Positions 24,701-35,580 are shown, numbered from the stretch's first letter. The stretch is 64,000 nucleotides of DNA from DASSUW01 sp963849695 (GCA_963849695.1 CAWKIT010000018.1:124001-188000); one strand, 5' to 3'. Translations and numbers: made by a program. Notes: generated by a model not told the origin, from the sequence alone.

Positions 24701-25097
24701 GGTCAGCGATTCTAGGGCTCGGCCGCAGCTCGGGCTCGAGCCCGGGCGGCAGGCCACGCACGTCCTCGGCGGCGACCGAGAGCCAGCCGCCGACGGTGAT
24801 CGCCACCGTCGAGGCGAGGGCGAGGAAGGCGCCGGGGCCGGGGAGGTTCAACAGCACGAGGAGCACGCCGATGAAGCCGAAGACGATGCACAGCACCCCC
24901 GCGGCCACCGGCCCGGCGGGGCTGGTCCGGGTCGCCTGAAGGACGCCGAGCAGGATCGCGAGGACCGCAAGCGCCCCGAGAAGGACGCCGATCACCGTGC
25001 CGAGGCCGTCGTCCCACTTCATGAACAGCGACGCGACGAGCGCAACGCCGCCCGCCGCCGTCAGCCACTCGCCGGCCCGCAGGCGCTTCAGGACCAT
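24687..25097 (-). CDS. Four-helix membrane protein, unknown
   Basis: A 136-residue protein starting MVLKRLRAGEWLTAAGGVAL. Four hydrophobic helices are evident (WLTAAGGVALVASLFM, VIGVLLGALAVLAILLGVL, VAAGVLCIVFGFIGVLLVLL, FLALASTVAITVGGWLSV), with a short polar Pro-rich tail. It overlaps folD by 10 bp at its start and gatC by 14 bp at its end, so it sits inside a folD-gat transcription unit. The domain is not recognised; the pattern is like many actinobacterial conserved membrane proteins. Confidence 0.7.
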   Translation of the reverse strand: MVLKRLRAGEWLTAAGGVALVASLFMKWDDGLGTVIGVLLGALAVLAILLGVLQATRTSPAGPVAAGVLCIVFGFIGVLLVLLNLPGPGAFLALASTVAITVGGWLSVAAEDVRGLPPGLEPELRPSPRIADRAQP

Positions 25098-25954
25098 GCC
25101 GGCTCCCCGGTCTGCGCGCGCGCGGCGATCATCGCATTGCGCAGCAGCATCGCGATCGTCATCGGCCCGACGCCGCCCGGCACCGGCGTGATCAGCCGCG
25201 CACGCTCGGCGGCGCCCTCGAACTCGACGTCGCCGGTCAGGCCCGCTTCGGTGCGGTTGATCCCGACGTCGATCACGACCGCGCCCTCCTTCACCCAGTC
25301 GCCGCGCACGAGCCCGGGCCGGCCGACGGCGGCGATGAGCACGTCGGCGCGCCGGCACACCTCGGCGAGGTCGCGGGTGCGCGAGTGGCAGATCGTGACC
25401 GTGGCGTGCTCGGCGAGCAGCAGCGCGGCGACCGGCTTGCCGACGAGGTCCGAGCGGCCGACGACCACCGCCTCCGCTCCCTCGAGCGCGACCTCGTGGC
25501 GGCGCAGCAGCTCGACCACCCCCGCGGGCGTGCAGGGACGCAGGCCGGGGCGGCCCTTGACCAGCAGGCCGGCGGAGACCGGCGTCAGCCCGTCGACGTC
25601 CTTGGCGGGATCGATGATCTCGGTCAGCGCGCCGCCGTCGACCTGGGGCGGCGTCGGCAGCTGGAGCAGGATGCCGGACACGCGCGGGTCGTCGCCCAGC
25701 TCGCGCAGCAGCGCCTCGACCTGCGCGTGGCTTGCATCGCCGGGGAGCCGGTGGTCGAACCCCTCGATGCCGACCTCGGCCGACGCCTTCTGCTTGCCGC
25801 CCACGTAGACCGCTGAGGCGGGGTCGTCGCCGACCAGCACGGTCGCCAGGCCGGGCGGCGGGTGGCCGGCCTCGACCCACGCCGCGACCTCCTGCGCCAC
25901 CTCGGCGCGGACCTGCTGCGCAATCGCCTTCCCGTCGATCAGCTCGGCCGCCAT
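25088..25954 (-). CDS. folD: Methylenetetrahydrofolate dehydrogenase/cyclohydrolase (FolD)
   Basis: A 288-residue bifunctional enzyme interconverting methylene-, methenyl- and formyl-tetrahydrofolate with NADP. The catalytic Lys lies in SAVYVGGKQKASAEVGI (about residue 54). Also visible are the ILLQLPTP block, PAKDVDGLTPVSAG, PCTPAGVVELL, the Rossmann motif VVVGRSDLVGKPVAALLL (about 165) and the terminal signature PVPGGVGPMTIAMLLRN. This is the complete family length. It is the first gene of the reverse-strand unit leading to gatCAB. Confidence 0.96.
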   Translation of the reverse strand: MAAELIDGKAIAQQVRAEVAQEVAAWVEAGHPPPGLATVLVGDDPASAVYVGGKQKASAEVGIEGFDHRLPGDASHAQVEALLRELGDDPRVSGILLQLPTPPQVDGGALTEIIDPAKDVDGLTPVSAGLLVKGRPGLRPCTPAGVVELLRRHEVALEGAEAVVVGRSDLVGKPVAALLLAEHATVTICHSRTRDLAEVCRRADVLIAAVGRPGLVRGDWVKEGAVVIDVGINRTEAGLTGDVEFEGAAERARLITPVPGGVGPMTIAMLLRNAMIAARAQTGEPAWS

Positions 25955-25966
25955 CGCCCGGGGAGG

Positions 25967-27109
25967 CTATCTACCGGTCAGGCGCATGGACTGGCGTAAG
26001 AGGCCCGCGAGGGTGAGCGCGCAGACGCCGACGAGCACGAGATACGGGACGCGGTCGCCGGCGGCGTCGGCGAGCCGCGCGCTGCCGGCCGCGCCGGCCG
26101 TCTGGCCGGTGGCCCAGGCGAGGTTGACGAGCGCGAAAGCGAACCCCTGGGCCACGCCGGCCGCCTCCGCGCCGTCGCTCAGCATCGCGATCGCCGGCGT
26201 GTAGAGCATCCCGATCAGCGGCCCCGCGAACACGATCAGGACGCTCAGCCCCAAAGCCGATTCCGGCCACGGCAGCGCCGCCATGATCAGCCCACCGCCG
26301 GCGACGCCGATCACGCTCGGGACCAGTCGGCCGCGGCGGTCCGAGAGCCGGCCGATCAGCGGCGCGACCGCAGCCTCGAAGGCGGCGGCGACCAGGAACG
26401 CGGCGGCGATCGCGGCCGAGCCGGCGCCGAGCTCGTCGAGCCGCAGCGGCCCGAGCACGGCGACGGTGCCGAACAGCACGCCGGGCAGGGTCGTGAGCCA
26501 CATCCCCGATACCACCCGGCGATCACCGAGCGACCCGATCAGGGTCTTCAGTCGCGAGTCGCCCTCCGGCTGCGCGGCCGCCATCCGCAGCGCCCACACC
26601 ATCATCGCCATCCCGACCACGGCGACGGCGCCGAACACCGGCTCCTGCCCGAGCGCGCCCGCGGCGGCGCCGATGACCGGCCCGAACAGCGCTCCTGCCA
26701 CCGCGGCCGCGAGCGCGGTGCCGATGTACTGGCCGCGGCGCTCGCGCGGCGCGGTCCCGATCAACCACCCGAGCGCCCCGGCCCACGAGGCGGCGCCGCC
26801 GATGCCCTGGACGAAGCGCGCGACGTCCAGGACCACGATGTCGTCGGCGAAGGCGAAGGCGACGCTCGACACCACCAGCAGGCCGAGCCCGAGCAGCACG
26901 GTCGGCCGCACGCCGACGCGGGCCGCCATCCAACCGCCGGGAAGCGCGCCCACGAACGTTCCCGCCGGGTACGCCGCCGCCAGCACGCCCGCCGCCGTCT
27001 TCGTCAGGTCGTAGCGCTCGGTGAGCTCCGGCAGGATCGGCGTGATCGCCGCGTAGAACAGCGTGTCGACGAACACGACCACGCAGACGAAGGCGAGCAG
27101 GCGGCGCAT
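25967..27109 (-). CDS. MFS transporter (drug/metabolite exporter type)
   Basis: A 380-residue, 12-helix major facilitator, starting MRRLLAFVCVVVFVDTLFYA. The signature between helices 2 and 3 is present as GGWMAARVGVRPTVLLGLG. Motif C-like sequences (PVIGAAAGALG) and a second-half copy LIGRLSDRRGRLVPSVIGVAGGG follow. These features match DHA1-type exporters, but the substrate is unknown. The ATG at 27107-27109 precedes the first helix directly; the longer frame only adds a basic leader. It lies 12 bp downstream of a divergent gap and ends just before folD. Confidence 0.88.
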   Translation of the reverse strand: MRRLLAFVCVVVFVDTLFYAAITPILPELTERYDLTKTAAGVLAAAYPAGTFVGALPGGWMAARVGVRPTVLLGLGLLVVSSVAFAFADDIVVLDVARFVQGIGGAASWAGALGWLIGTAPRERRGQYIGTALAAAVAGALFGPVIGAAAGALGQEPVFGAVAVVGMAMMVWALRMAAAQPEGDSRLKTLIGSLGDRRVVSGMWLTTLPGVLFGTVAVLGPLRLDELGAGSAAIAAAFLVAAAFEAAVAPLIGRLSDRRGRLVPSVIGVAGGGLIMAALPWPESALGLSVLIVFAGPLIGMLYTPAIAMLSDGAEAAGVAQGFAFALVNLAWATGQTAGAAGSARLADAAGDRVPYLVLVGVCALTLAGLLRQSMRLTGR

Positions 27110-27229
27110 GGGCCGTCCGATGCTAGGGCCCGTCCGGAGCCGCCTCGGTGCGGGCAGCCCCCGGGAATCGCAGGGAAGCATCGCGGTCGCAGCGCGTCCT
27201 TCTTACAAACCCCCTATCAGGAGGACGCA

Positions 27230-28627
27230 ATGGCAACGGTGATGCCGATCGCCCAGGTCGCCCGGGAAGAGCTCGCCGGGTTCCAGGGCCGCTTGATCGG
27301 ACCCGACGACGCCGACTACGACGAGGCGCGCCGCGTCTACAACGCGATGATCGACAAGCGGCCGGCGGTGATCGCGCGCTGCGCCACGGTCGAGGACGTC
27401 TCGCAGGCCGTCCGCTTCGCGCGCGATCGCGGCCTGCCGCTGGCCGTCCGCGGCGGTGGCCACAACGGCGCCGGGCTTGGCACCTGCGACGACGGCGTGG
27501 TCATCGACCTGTGCCTGCTCAAGTCGATCGACGTCGATCCCCAGGCCCGCACCGTCCGCGTCGGCGGCGGCTCGACCTGGGGCGAGGTCGACCGCGCCAC
27601 GCATCCGTTCGGGCTGGCGACGCCGAGCGGGATCATCTCCACGACCGGCGTCGGCGGCCTCACGCTCGGCGGCGGGCTCGGGCATTTGACGCGCCGGCAC
27701 GGCCTCGCCATCGACAACCTGCTCGCCGCCGACGTGGTGCTCGCGAGCGGCGAGATGGTGCGCGCCGGCATGCGCGAGAACCCCGACCTGTTCTGGGCGA
27801 TCCGCGGCGGCGGAGGCAACTTCGGCGTCGTCACCTCGTTCCTGTTCCGGCTGCACGAGGTGAGCACGGTGGTGGCGGGCCCGACGTTCTGGCCGGTCGA
27901 GCAGACCGCCGAGGTGCTCTCCGCCTACCGCGAGTTCCTCCCGGGCGCGCCGCGCGACCTCAACGGCTTCTTCCTCGTCGGCGCGGTGCCGCCGGCGCCG
28001 CCGTTCCCGGAGGCGCTCCATACGCGCAAGGTGTGCGGCGTCATGTGGTGCCACGTCGGCTCGGAGGCCGAGGCGGCCGCGGCGATGGCGCCGCTGCTCG
28101 ACGCGCTGCCGGAGCCGCTCATGCACGGCGTCCAGCCGATGCCCTACCCGGCGCTCCAGAGCGCGTTCGACGGGCTCTACCCGGCCGGCGACCAGTGGTA
28201 CTGGCGCGCGGACTTCGTGGCCGAGGTCCCGGACGAGGCGCTGGAGATCCACGAGCGCTTCGGCCGCGAGCTGCCGACCGTGCAGTCGACGATGCACCTC
28301 TATCCGATCGACGGCGCCGCACACGACGTCGCGGCCGACGCGACGCCGTGGAGCTACCGCGACGCGCGCTGGGCGACGGTCTACATAGGCGTCGATCGGG
28401 ACCCGCAGAACGTCGGCGCGATCCGCGGGTGGAGCACCGGCTACCAGGAGGCGCTGCACCCGTACTCGGCGGGCGGCGCGTACGTGAACATGATGATGGA
28501 CGAGGGCCAGGAGCGGGTTCGCGCGAGCTACCGCGACAACTACGACCGGCTCGCCGGGATCAAGGCGCAGTACGACCCGGAGAACCTGTTCCGGATCAAC
28601 CAGAACATCGAGCCGCGCTCGATGTGA
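27230..28627 (+). CDS. FAD-binding oxidoreductase (BBE-type)
   Basis: A 465-residue flavoprotein of the berberine-bridge/6-hydroxy-nicotine oxidase family. The FAD domain has RPAVIARCATVEDV, AVRGGGHNGAGLGTCDDGVVIDL (the conserved His for covalent FAD, about residue 78), VGGGSTWGEVD, GLTLGGGLGHLTRRHGLAIDNL and IRGGGGNFGVVT. The C-terminal BBE tail YRDNYDRLAGIKAQYDPENLFRINQNI is clear. There is no CxxxxG second covalent link. A strong Shine-Dalgarno (AGGAGGACGCA, 27219-27229) decides the ATG. The substrate is unknown. A hairpin terminator follows. Confidence 0.9.
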   Translation: MATVMPIAQVAREELAGFQGRLIGPDDADYDEARRVYNAMIDKRPAVIARCATVEDVSQAVRFARDRGLPLAVRGGGHNGAGLGTCDDGVVIDLCLLKSIDVDPQARTVRVGGGSTWGEVDRATHPFGLATPSGIISTTGVGGLTLGGGLGHLTRRHGLAIDNLLAADVVLASGEMVRAGMRENPDLFWAIRGGGGNFGVVTSFLFRLHEVSTVVAGPTFWPVEQTAEVLSAYREFLPGAPRDLNGFFLVGAVPPAPPFPEALHTRKVCGVMWCHVGSEAEAAAAMAPLLDALPEPLMHGVQPMPYPALQSAFDGLYPAGDQWYWRADFVAEVPDEALEIHERFGRELPTVQSTMHLYPIDGAAHDVAADATPWSYRDARWATVYIGVDRDPQNVGAIRGWSTGYQEALHPYSAGGAYVNMMMDEGQERVRASYRDNYDRLAGIKAQYDPENLFRINQNIEPRSM

Positions 28628-28635
28628 CGTGGTGC

Positions 28636-28665
28636 GGCCGGCGCCTCTCTTGGGGGGCGCCGGCC
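28636..28665 (+). terminator. Intrinsic terminator-like hairpin after the FAD oxidase
   Basis: GGCCGGCGCC (28636-28645) and GGCGCCGGCC (28656-28665) form a perfect 10-bp stem with a 10-nt loop, 9 bp after the stop codon. A short T-rich stretch (CTCCTTTTCG) follows about 10 bases on. It is a good candidate for terminating the oxidase transcript. Confidence 0.65.
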
Positions 28666-28744
28666 GTTAGCGGCTCCTTTTCGCGTCTCGGCACAGAAAC
28701 GGCGCATTTAGGGGGTGCGCTGTGAGGGTTTGCGCGGCACGCTG

Positions 28745-28797
28745 GGGGGGTGGCTAGAGAACCTTTCCCAGGAGGACAGTTTCTCTGGCCACCCCCC
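28745..28797. repeat. Palindromic element with CCTTTCCCAGGAG loop, covering a start codon
   Basis: Arms GGGGGGTGGCTAGAGAA (28745-28761) and TTCTCTGGCCACCCCCC (28781-28797) match at 16 of 17 positions. The loop begins CCTTTCCCAGGAGG. A second element at 55601-55652 has different arms (AGGGG-TGCGACC) but the same loop core, CCTTTCCCAGGAG. The GTG start of the DUF559 gene (28750) lies inside the left arm. Confidence 0.75.
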
Positions 28798-29682
28798 TCC
28801 CAGGATGCGCTGATCGCGGCGATCGCGGCCCGGCAGCACGGCGTGATCACGGCCGCCCAGCTCGTGCAAAGCGGGCTCACGTACTCCGGGATCTCCAAGC
28901 GCGCGGCGAAGGGGCGGTTGCACCGCAAGTATCCGGGCGTGTACGCGGTCGGGCAGCCGCGGCTCTCGCAGCAGGGCGAGTGGATAGCCGCGACCCTGGC
29001 GTGCGGCCACGGCGCCTACCTCGCCTCCTTCAATGCCGCAGTTCATATGAAGCTCTGGCGCCGCCGAGTGACGGGCATCCACGTGCTCATGCCACGCGGA
29101 CGGCGGACACCGCGCGGCGTGCACGCGCACACGTACCGCCGCCTCGACCCGCGCGACGTGACGATCCGCAACGGCATCCCGGTGACCACAGTGCCGCGCA
29201 CGCTGGTCGACCTCAGCGACGCGCTCACCCCACACCAGCTCGCGAACGTGATCCACGAGGCCGCGTTCCGCAAGCTCTTCGACGAGCGCGCCGTGCGCGC
29301 CGCGATCCACCGGGCCAACGGCCGCCACAACCTCCACGTGCTCGAACGCGCGCTGGAGCTCAACGCGGCCGGCAGCGCGGGCACCAAGAGCGAGCTCGAG
29401 GACCGCTTCCTCGCTCTCACAAGCAAATCCGGCCTGCCCGAACCGCTCGTCAACACCAAGGTCCAAGACATCGAGGTCGACTTCCACTGGCCGAGCCTGA
29501 ATCTGGTCGTCGAGGTCGACGGCCCCGGCCACACCCGCCCGCGCATCAAGCGCGAGGACAAGGAACGCGATGCACGCCTACGAGCCGCCGGCCACACCGT
29601 CCTCCGCGTACTCGACCACGAGATCGACCACCGGCCGGAGACCGTCGCCTCAAGCTTGCTCTCGGCAGCCAGACCCGCCTGA
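28750..29682 (+). CDS. DUF559-type protein: winged-helix N-terminus plus Vsr-like nuclease-fold C-terminus
   Basis: A 310-residue protein. After a low-complexity start it reads ALIAAIAARQHGVITAAQLVQ (about 20-40), an AbiEi/type IV antitoxin-like winged helix seen in many actinobacterial DUF559 proteins. The C-terminal domain (about 215-305) has EVDFHWPSLNLVVEVDGPGHTR and KEDKERDARLRAAGHTVLRV, matching the PD-(D/E)xK/Vsr-like core (D, E-x-D, K). Catalytic ability is plausible but untested. The GTG start is uncertain because it sits inside a palindromic repeat, and the first about 15 residues are encoded by the repeat itself. There is no toxin-antitoxin partner alongside. Confidence 0.75.
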   Translation: MAREPFPGGQFLWPPPSQDALIAAIAARQHGVITAAQLVQSGLTYSGISKRAAKGRLHRKYPGVYAVGQPRLSQQGEWIAATLACGHGAYLASFNAAVHMKLWRRRVTGIHVLMPRGRRTPRGVHAHTYRRLDPRDVTIRNGIPVTTVPRTLVDLSDALTPHQLANVIHEAAFRKLFDERAVRAAIHRANGRHNLHVLERALELNAAGSAGTKSELEDRFLALTSKSGLPEPLVNTKVQDIEVDFHWPSLNLVVEVDGPGHTRPRIKREDKERDARLRAAGHTVLRVLDHEIDHRPETVASSLLSAARPA

Positions 29683-29701
29683 TCACCCGCGGAGTCCTTA
29701 T

Positions 29702-31891
<2,190 letters not shown>

Positions 31892-31936
31892 CCGGGAGTG
31901 ACGGTAGCGGGAGGTCCGGAAGTAGTCTGCGGCCGC

Positions 31937-32404
31937 ATGAGCCAAGGCCCGGTGCTGTTCGCCTACGACGGATCCGTCCATGCCCGCGCCGCGATCGAGC
32001 ACGCCGGGAACGTGCTCCAGACCGGTCCGGCGGTCGTCGCCACGGCGTGGACGTCGTTCGAGGACGCCTCGCCCGGTGTCCTGCACGTGCTGCCGAAGCA
32101 CATGATCGGCGACGCGGTGGGGACGCTCGACGAAGCCAGCCGCGAGACGGCCGAGGCACTGGCCGCCGAGGGCGCCGCGCTCGCGAAAGCTGCGGGGTTC
32201 GACGCCCAGCCGCGCGCCGTCCGCGCCGGCGGCCCGTACTTCGCCGCCCTGCTGGAGACCGCCGACGAGCTCGACGCGCGCGCGATCGTGGCCGGCAGCC
32301 GCGGCCGCTCGTCCTTCGCCGCCGCCGTGCTCGGCAGCGTCTCGACGGGCCTGCTGCACCACACGCGGCGCCCCGTGCTGGTCGTGCACGCGGATGCTGA
32401 CTGA
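31937..32404 (+). CDS. Universal stress protein (UspA family)
   Basis: A 155-residue single UspA domain. The N-terminal strand VLFAYDGSVHARAAIEHA carries the D-G-S start of the fold. The ATP-binding signature is present near the C-terminus as GSRGRSSFAAAVLGSVSTGLLHHTRRPVLVV (G-x2-G-x9-G-S). It diverges from pcrA by 45 bp and overlaps the queuosine-salvage gene by 11 bp. The specific stress role is unknown. Confidence 0.92.
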   Translation: MSQGPVLFAYDGSVHARAAIEHAGNVLQTGPAVVATAWTSFEDASPGVLHVLPKHMIGDAVGTLDEASRETAEALAAEGAALAKAAGFDAQPRAVRAGGPYFAALLETADELDARAIVAGSRGRSSFAAAVLGSVSTGLLHHTRRPVLVVHADAD

Positions 32405-33287
32405 GCGCATCCGCGCCGCCGCGGCGCGGGTCGCCGAGCGGGCGCGGCACGTGCGGATCGTCGAGGAGGAGATCGAGCCATACGCGGCGACCCTGCCCGC
32501 CCAGTCGCCGCCGGCGCCCGACCTCGAAGGCGCGACGCTCGAGCAGCGGGCCGCCTTCAGCCTCACGCTGAACGCGATCAACTTCGGCTCCGGCTGGTTC
32601 CCGACCCTGCGCAAGGCGCCCGGCATGTCGGGCTTTCGCACCGTCGAGGCGGGGCTGCGCGCGCACGGCCCGTGGAGCGCCGGCGCGCTGGCGGCGATGA
32701 CGTGCGAGGAGATCGCGGCCGTCGTCGGCCAGGACCCCGGGCATGAGCTGATCGGCCACTTCGCCGTGCACCTGCGCGAGCTCGGCGACAAGGTGCGCGA
32801 CGAGCACGGCGGCTCGTTCCTGGCGCTCGCCCGCAGCGGCGACGGCTCGGCGGTGCGGCTGGCGGAGCAGCTGGCGAGCTGGCCCACCTGGCGCGACGTA
32901 TCCCCTTACGACGGCGACGAGGTCCCGTTCTTCAAGCGCGCCCAGATCGCCGCCGGCGACCTCGCGCTGGCCGGCATCGCCCCCGCCGGCGACCTCGACC
33001 GGCTCACGATCTTCGCCGACAACCTGGTCCCGCACGTTCTCCGGATCGACGGCGTCCTGCGCTTCGACGACGACCTCGTCGCCCGCATCGAGGCCGAGCA
33101 GCTGATCGAGCACGACTCACCCGAGGAGGTCGAGATCCGCGCCTGCGCGCTGCACGCCGCCGAGCTCCTGGTCGCCGCCCACGGCTCGACCACCGCCGCC
33201 GCCGTCGACAACGCGCTCTGGCACCGCGGCGGCGAGCCGCGCTACAAGGCCGTGCCGCGCCACCGCGCACGCACGACCGCCTACTGA
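32394..33287 (+). CDS. Queuosine salvage protein (Qng1/DUF2419 family)
   Basis: A 297-residue protein matching the queuosine-5'-phosphate N-glycosylase family, which releases queuine from recycled queuosine nucleotide. Visible blocks are LTLNAINFGSGWFPTLRK (about residue 60), VPFFKRAQIAAGDL, FADNLVPHVLRIDGVL, SPEEVEIRACALHAAELL and the C-terminal DNALWHRGGEPRYKAVPRHR. The His and Arg residues there are characteristic. The ATG sits inside the usp gene (11-bp overlap). No tgt or queuosine synthesis genes are in view, consistent with a salvage lifestyle, but they may lie elsewhere. Confidence 0.85.
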   Translation: MLTERIRAAAARVAERARHVRIVEEEIEPYAATLPAQSPPAPDLEGATLEQRAAFSLTLNAINFGSGWFPTLRKAPGMSGFRTVEAGLRAHGPWSAGALAAMTCEEIAAVVGQDPGHELIGHFAVHLRELGDKVRDEHGGSFLALARSGDGSAVRLAEQLASWPTWRDVSPYDGDEVPFFKRAQIAAGDLALAGIAPAGDLDRLTIFADNLVPHVLRIDGVLRFDDDLVARIEAEQLIEHDSPEEVEIRACALHAAELLVAAHGSTTAAAVDNALWHRGGEPRYKAVPRHRARTTAY

Positions 33288-33586
33288 TCGATGGCCGCCA
33301 CGACGATCCCGCGGCGATAGTCGCGAGCCCGCACCTCGAACTCCGGGTCGACGTCGAAGCGCTCGGCCAGCACCTCGACCGCGTCGATCCGGTTGAGGTC
33401 GAACCGTCGCCAGCCCGGGAGCGTGCCCGACGAGGAGCGCCCGCCGACCTGCACGGCGTCGAGGCAATGCGTGCCGGTCGAGGCGATGAAGATCGCGTGC
33501 GGGTGGGCGATGCGACGGCTGCCGCCGTACCGGAACTCGACGACGTTCCGCTCCCGGATCGCGGTCCGCAGCTGGGCGCCCGCCAT
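33281..33586 (-). CDS. WYL-like small protein
   Basis: A 101-residue protein: LRTAIRERNVVEFRYGGSRRIAHPHAIFI, then HCLDAVQVGGRSSSGTLPGWRRFDLNRIDAVEVL. This is the pattern of a stand-alone WYL/WCX ligand-sensing domain, here without the DNA-binding helix-turn-helix. It converges with the queuosine-salvage gene (7-bp overlap) and lies 10 bp upstream of lutC on the reverse strand, counting from lutC's stop. The role is unknown. Confidence 0.7.
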   Translation of the reverse strand: MAGAQLRTAIRERNVVEFRYGGSRRIAHPHAIFIASTGTHCLDAVQVGGRSSSGTLPGWRRFDLNRIDAVEVLAERFDVDPEFEVRARDYRRGIVVAAIDQ

Positions 33587-33596
33587 GGCCGCGAGA

Positions 33597-34241
33597 CTAG
33601 TCCAGGACCAGGACGTCGAGCGTGCGCGGGCCGTGGACGCCCTCGACGCGGTCGAGCTCGATGTCGGACGTCGCGCTCGGGCCTGACACGAGCGTGATCG
33701 GGCGTCCCGCTCGCGGTGCGTCGGCGAGGGCGGCGACGGCGTCGGGCACGCCGGCCACCACCGAGCCGGCCTCGACCACGCACAGGTGCCAGTCGGGCAC
33801 GAGCGTGAGCGCCCGGCGGCCGGAGCGCTCGCCGCCGTCGAGCACGATCGTGCCGGTCTCGGCGATCGCCAGCGCGCAGCCGGTGAGCACGCCGTCGAGC
33901 TGGTCGAGCGCCTGCGGGGAGAGCGGCGGGTCGTCGACCACGACCTCGACGCCGGACCCCAGGCCGGGCCCGCTCGGCGGCACCGCGATCCGCCGTGCGC
34001 CGCGCTCCCGGCACAGCCGCGCGACGGTCTCGGCCAGGTCGGCGGCCCCAATGCGCGTGACCGTCGCCCGGTACTCGGCCACGCGCTCGCAGAAGCGGTC
34101 GACGACCTCGGGCGACCCGGGCTCGCCGGTCGTGCCGGCGCCGCGGTAGGCACGGGGGACCTCGGGCGCGGCGACCCCGGCGCCGAGCGCGCCGCGGATC
34201 CGGGCGAGGACCTCGTCACGCGCGGTTGCGCCACCACTCAC
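33597..34241 (-). CDS. lutC: LUD-domain protein LutC of the lactate oxidation complex
   Basis: A 214-residue LUD-domain protein. The C-terminal signature is VSGPSATSDIELDRVEGVHGPRTLDVLVLD, preceded by GCALAIAETGTIVLDGG and LTLVPDWHLCVVEAGSVV. In the LutABC system these subunits oxidise L-lactate to pyruvate without LldD. The gene overlaps the lutB 3' end by 26 bp and is the last of the A-B-C unit. The Ala-rich N-terminus is typical of actinobacterial LutC. Confidence 0.9.
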   Translation of the reverse strand: MSGGATARDEVLARIRGALGAGVAAPEVPRAYRGAGTTGEPGSPEVVDRFCERVAEYRATVTRIGAADLAETVARLCRERGARRIAVPPSGPGLGSGVEVVVDDPPLSPQALDQLDGVLTGCALAIAETGTIVLDGGERSGRRALTLVPDWHLCVVEAGSVVAGVPDAVAALADAPRAGRPITLVSGPSATSDIELDRVEGVHGPRTLDVLVLD

Positions 34242-35580
34242 GGAACGTCTCCTTGGGAGGCTCGGGCAGGTCGCGCATCGCGGTCCATCCCGGGAGCGCC
34301 GCCTTCGCGATCGGCCCGCGGCCGAGCCGCGCGAGCTTCTGCGCGCGCTCGAACCGCTCGCGCGAGGAGAACGCGGTCGCGACCGCCCGCATCGCCAGCG
34401 CCTCCGGGCTCAACCGGGACCTCTCCTCGCGGATCACCCGCCCGCGCAGGTGCACGAGCAGCGACGGGATCTCGATCTTGACCGGGCACGCGTCGTAGCA
34501 GGCCCCGCACAAGGTGGACGCCCACGGCAGCGTCGGATGCGCGTCCAGCCCGAACAGCTGCGGTGACAGCACCGCGCCGATCGGGCCCGGGTAGACCGAC
34601 TCGTACGCCTGCCCGCCCACGCGCGAGTACACCGGGCACACGTTCAGGCACGCCGAGCAGCGGATGCAGTGCAGGGCCTGCCGGCCGAGCTCGTCCGCGA
34701 GCACCTGAGTCCGCCCGCCGTCGAGCAGCACGAGGTGGAACTCCTGCGGCCCGTCGCCGGGCCGCACGCCGGTCCACAGCGACGTGTACGGGTTCATGCG
34801 CTCGGCGGTCGACGAGCGCGGCAGCAGCTGCAGGAACACCTCCAGGTCGCGCCACTCCGGCAGCACCTTCTCGATCCCCATCACCGTCACCAGCACGCGC
34901 GGCAGCGTCGTGCACATGCGCCCGTTGCCCTCGGACTCGACCACCACCACCGTGCCGGTCTCGGCCACGCCGAAGTTCGCGCCCGACACCGCGACCGGCA
35001 CGGACAGGAACTTCGCCCGCAGGTGCCGCCGCGCCGCCTCGGCGATCGCCGACGCCTCGAGCCCCAGCTTCTCGTCGGTGATCGTGCGCTCGAACAGCGC
35101 CCGGATCTCCGCCCGGTTGCGATGGATCGCCGGCACCAGGATGTGCGACGTCTTGTCGTGCGAGAGCTGCAGGATCAGCTCCGCCAGGTCGGTCTCGATG
35201 GCGCTGATCCCCTCGGCCGCCAGCGCCTCGTTCAGCTTGATCTCGTCGGTGGCGATCGACTTGACCTTCACCACCTCGTCGGCGCCGTGCGAGCGCGCCA
35301 CCGACGCCACGATCGCGTTCGCCTCCGCCCCGTCGCGCGCCCAGTGCACGACGCCCCCGCGCGCGACCACCGACGCCTCGAGGCGCTCGAGCTGCTCCGG
35401 CAGCGTCGCCATCGCGCGCGCCTTGATCGCCGCGCCGGCGTCGCGCAGCGCCTCCCAGTCCGGCAGCTCCGCCACCGCCCGCGCCCGCTTGGCCCGGATC
35501 GTCGTCGTCGCCTTGCCGACGTTGCGCCGCAGCTGCGCGTTCGCGAGCGTCTCGCGGGCGGCGGCCGGAAAGCCCTTCAT
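34216..35580 (-). CDS. lutB: LutB iron-sulfur LUD-domain subunit
   Basis: A 454-residue LutB. The N-terminal LUD region contains ANAIVASVARSHGADEVVKVKS (about 78) and VSGANFGVAETGTVVVVESEGNGR (about 200). Two [4Fe-4S] clusters follow: CIRCSACLNVCPVY and CGACYDACPVKIEIP (about residues 305-370). A short C-terminal helix ends in WWRNRA. It couples to lutA by ATGA. The length and order match the electron-transferring B subunit of lactate utilisation. Confidence 0.94.
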   Translation of the reverse strand: MKGFPAAARETLANAQLRRNVGKATTTIRAKRARAVAELPDWEALRDAGAAIKARAMATLPEQLERLEASVVARGGVVHWARDGAEANAIVASVARSHGADEVVKVKSIATDEIKLNEALAAEGISAIETDLAELILQLSHDKTSHILVPAIHRNRAEIRALFERTITDEKLGLEASAIAEAARRHLRAKFLSVPVAVSGANFGVAETGTVVVVESEGNGRMCTTLPRVLVTVMGIEKVLPEWRDLEVFLQLLPRSSTAERMNPYTSLWTGVRPGDGPQEFHLVLLDGGRTQVLADELGRQALHCIRCSACLNVCPVYSRVGGQAYESVYPGPIGAVLSPQLFGLDAHPTLPWASTLCGACYDACPVKIEIPSLLVHLRGRVIREERSRLSPEALAMRAVATAFSSRERFERAQKLARLGRGPIAKAALPGWTAMRDLPEPPKETFREWWRNRA

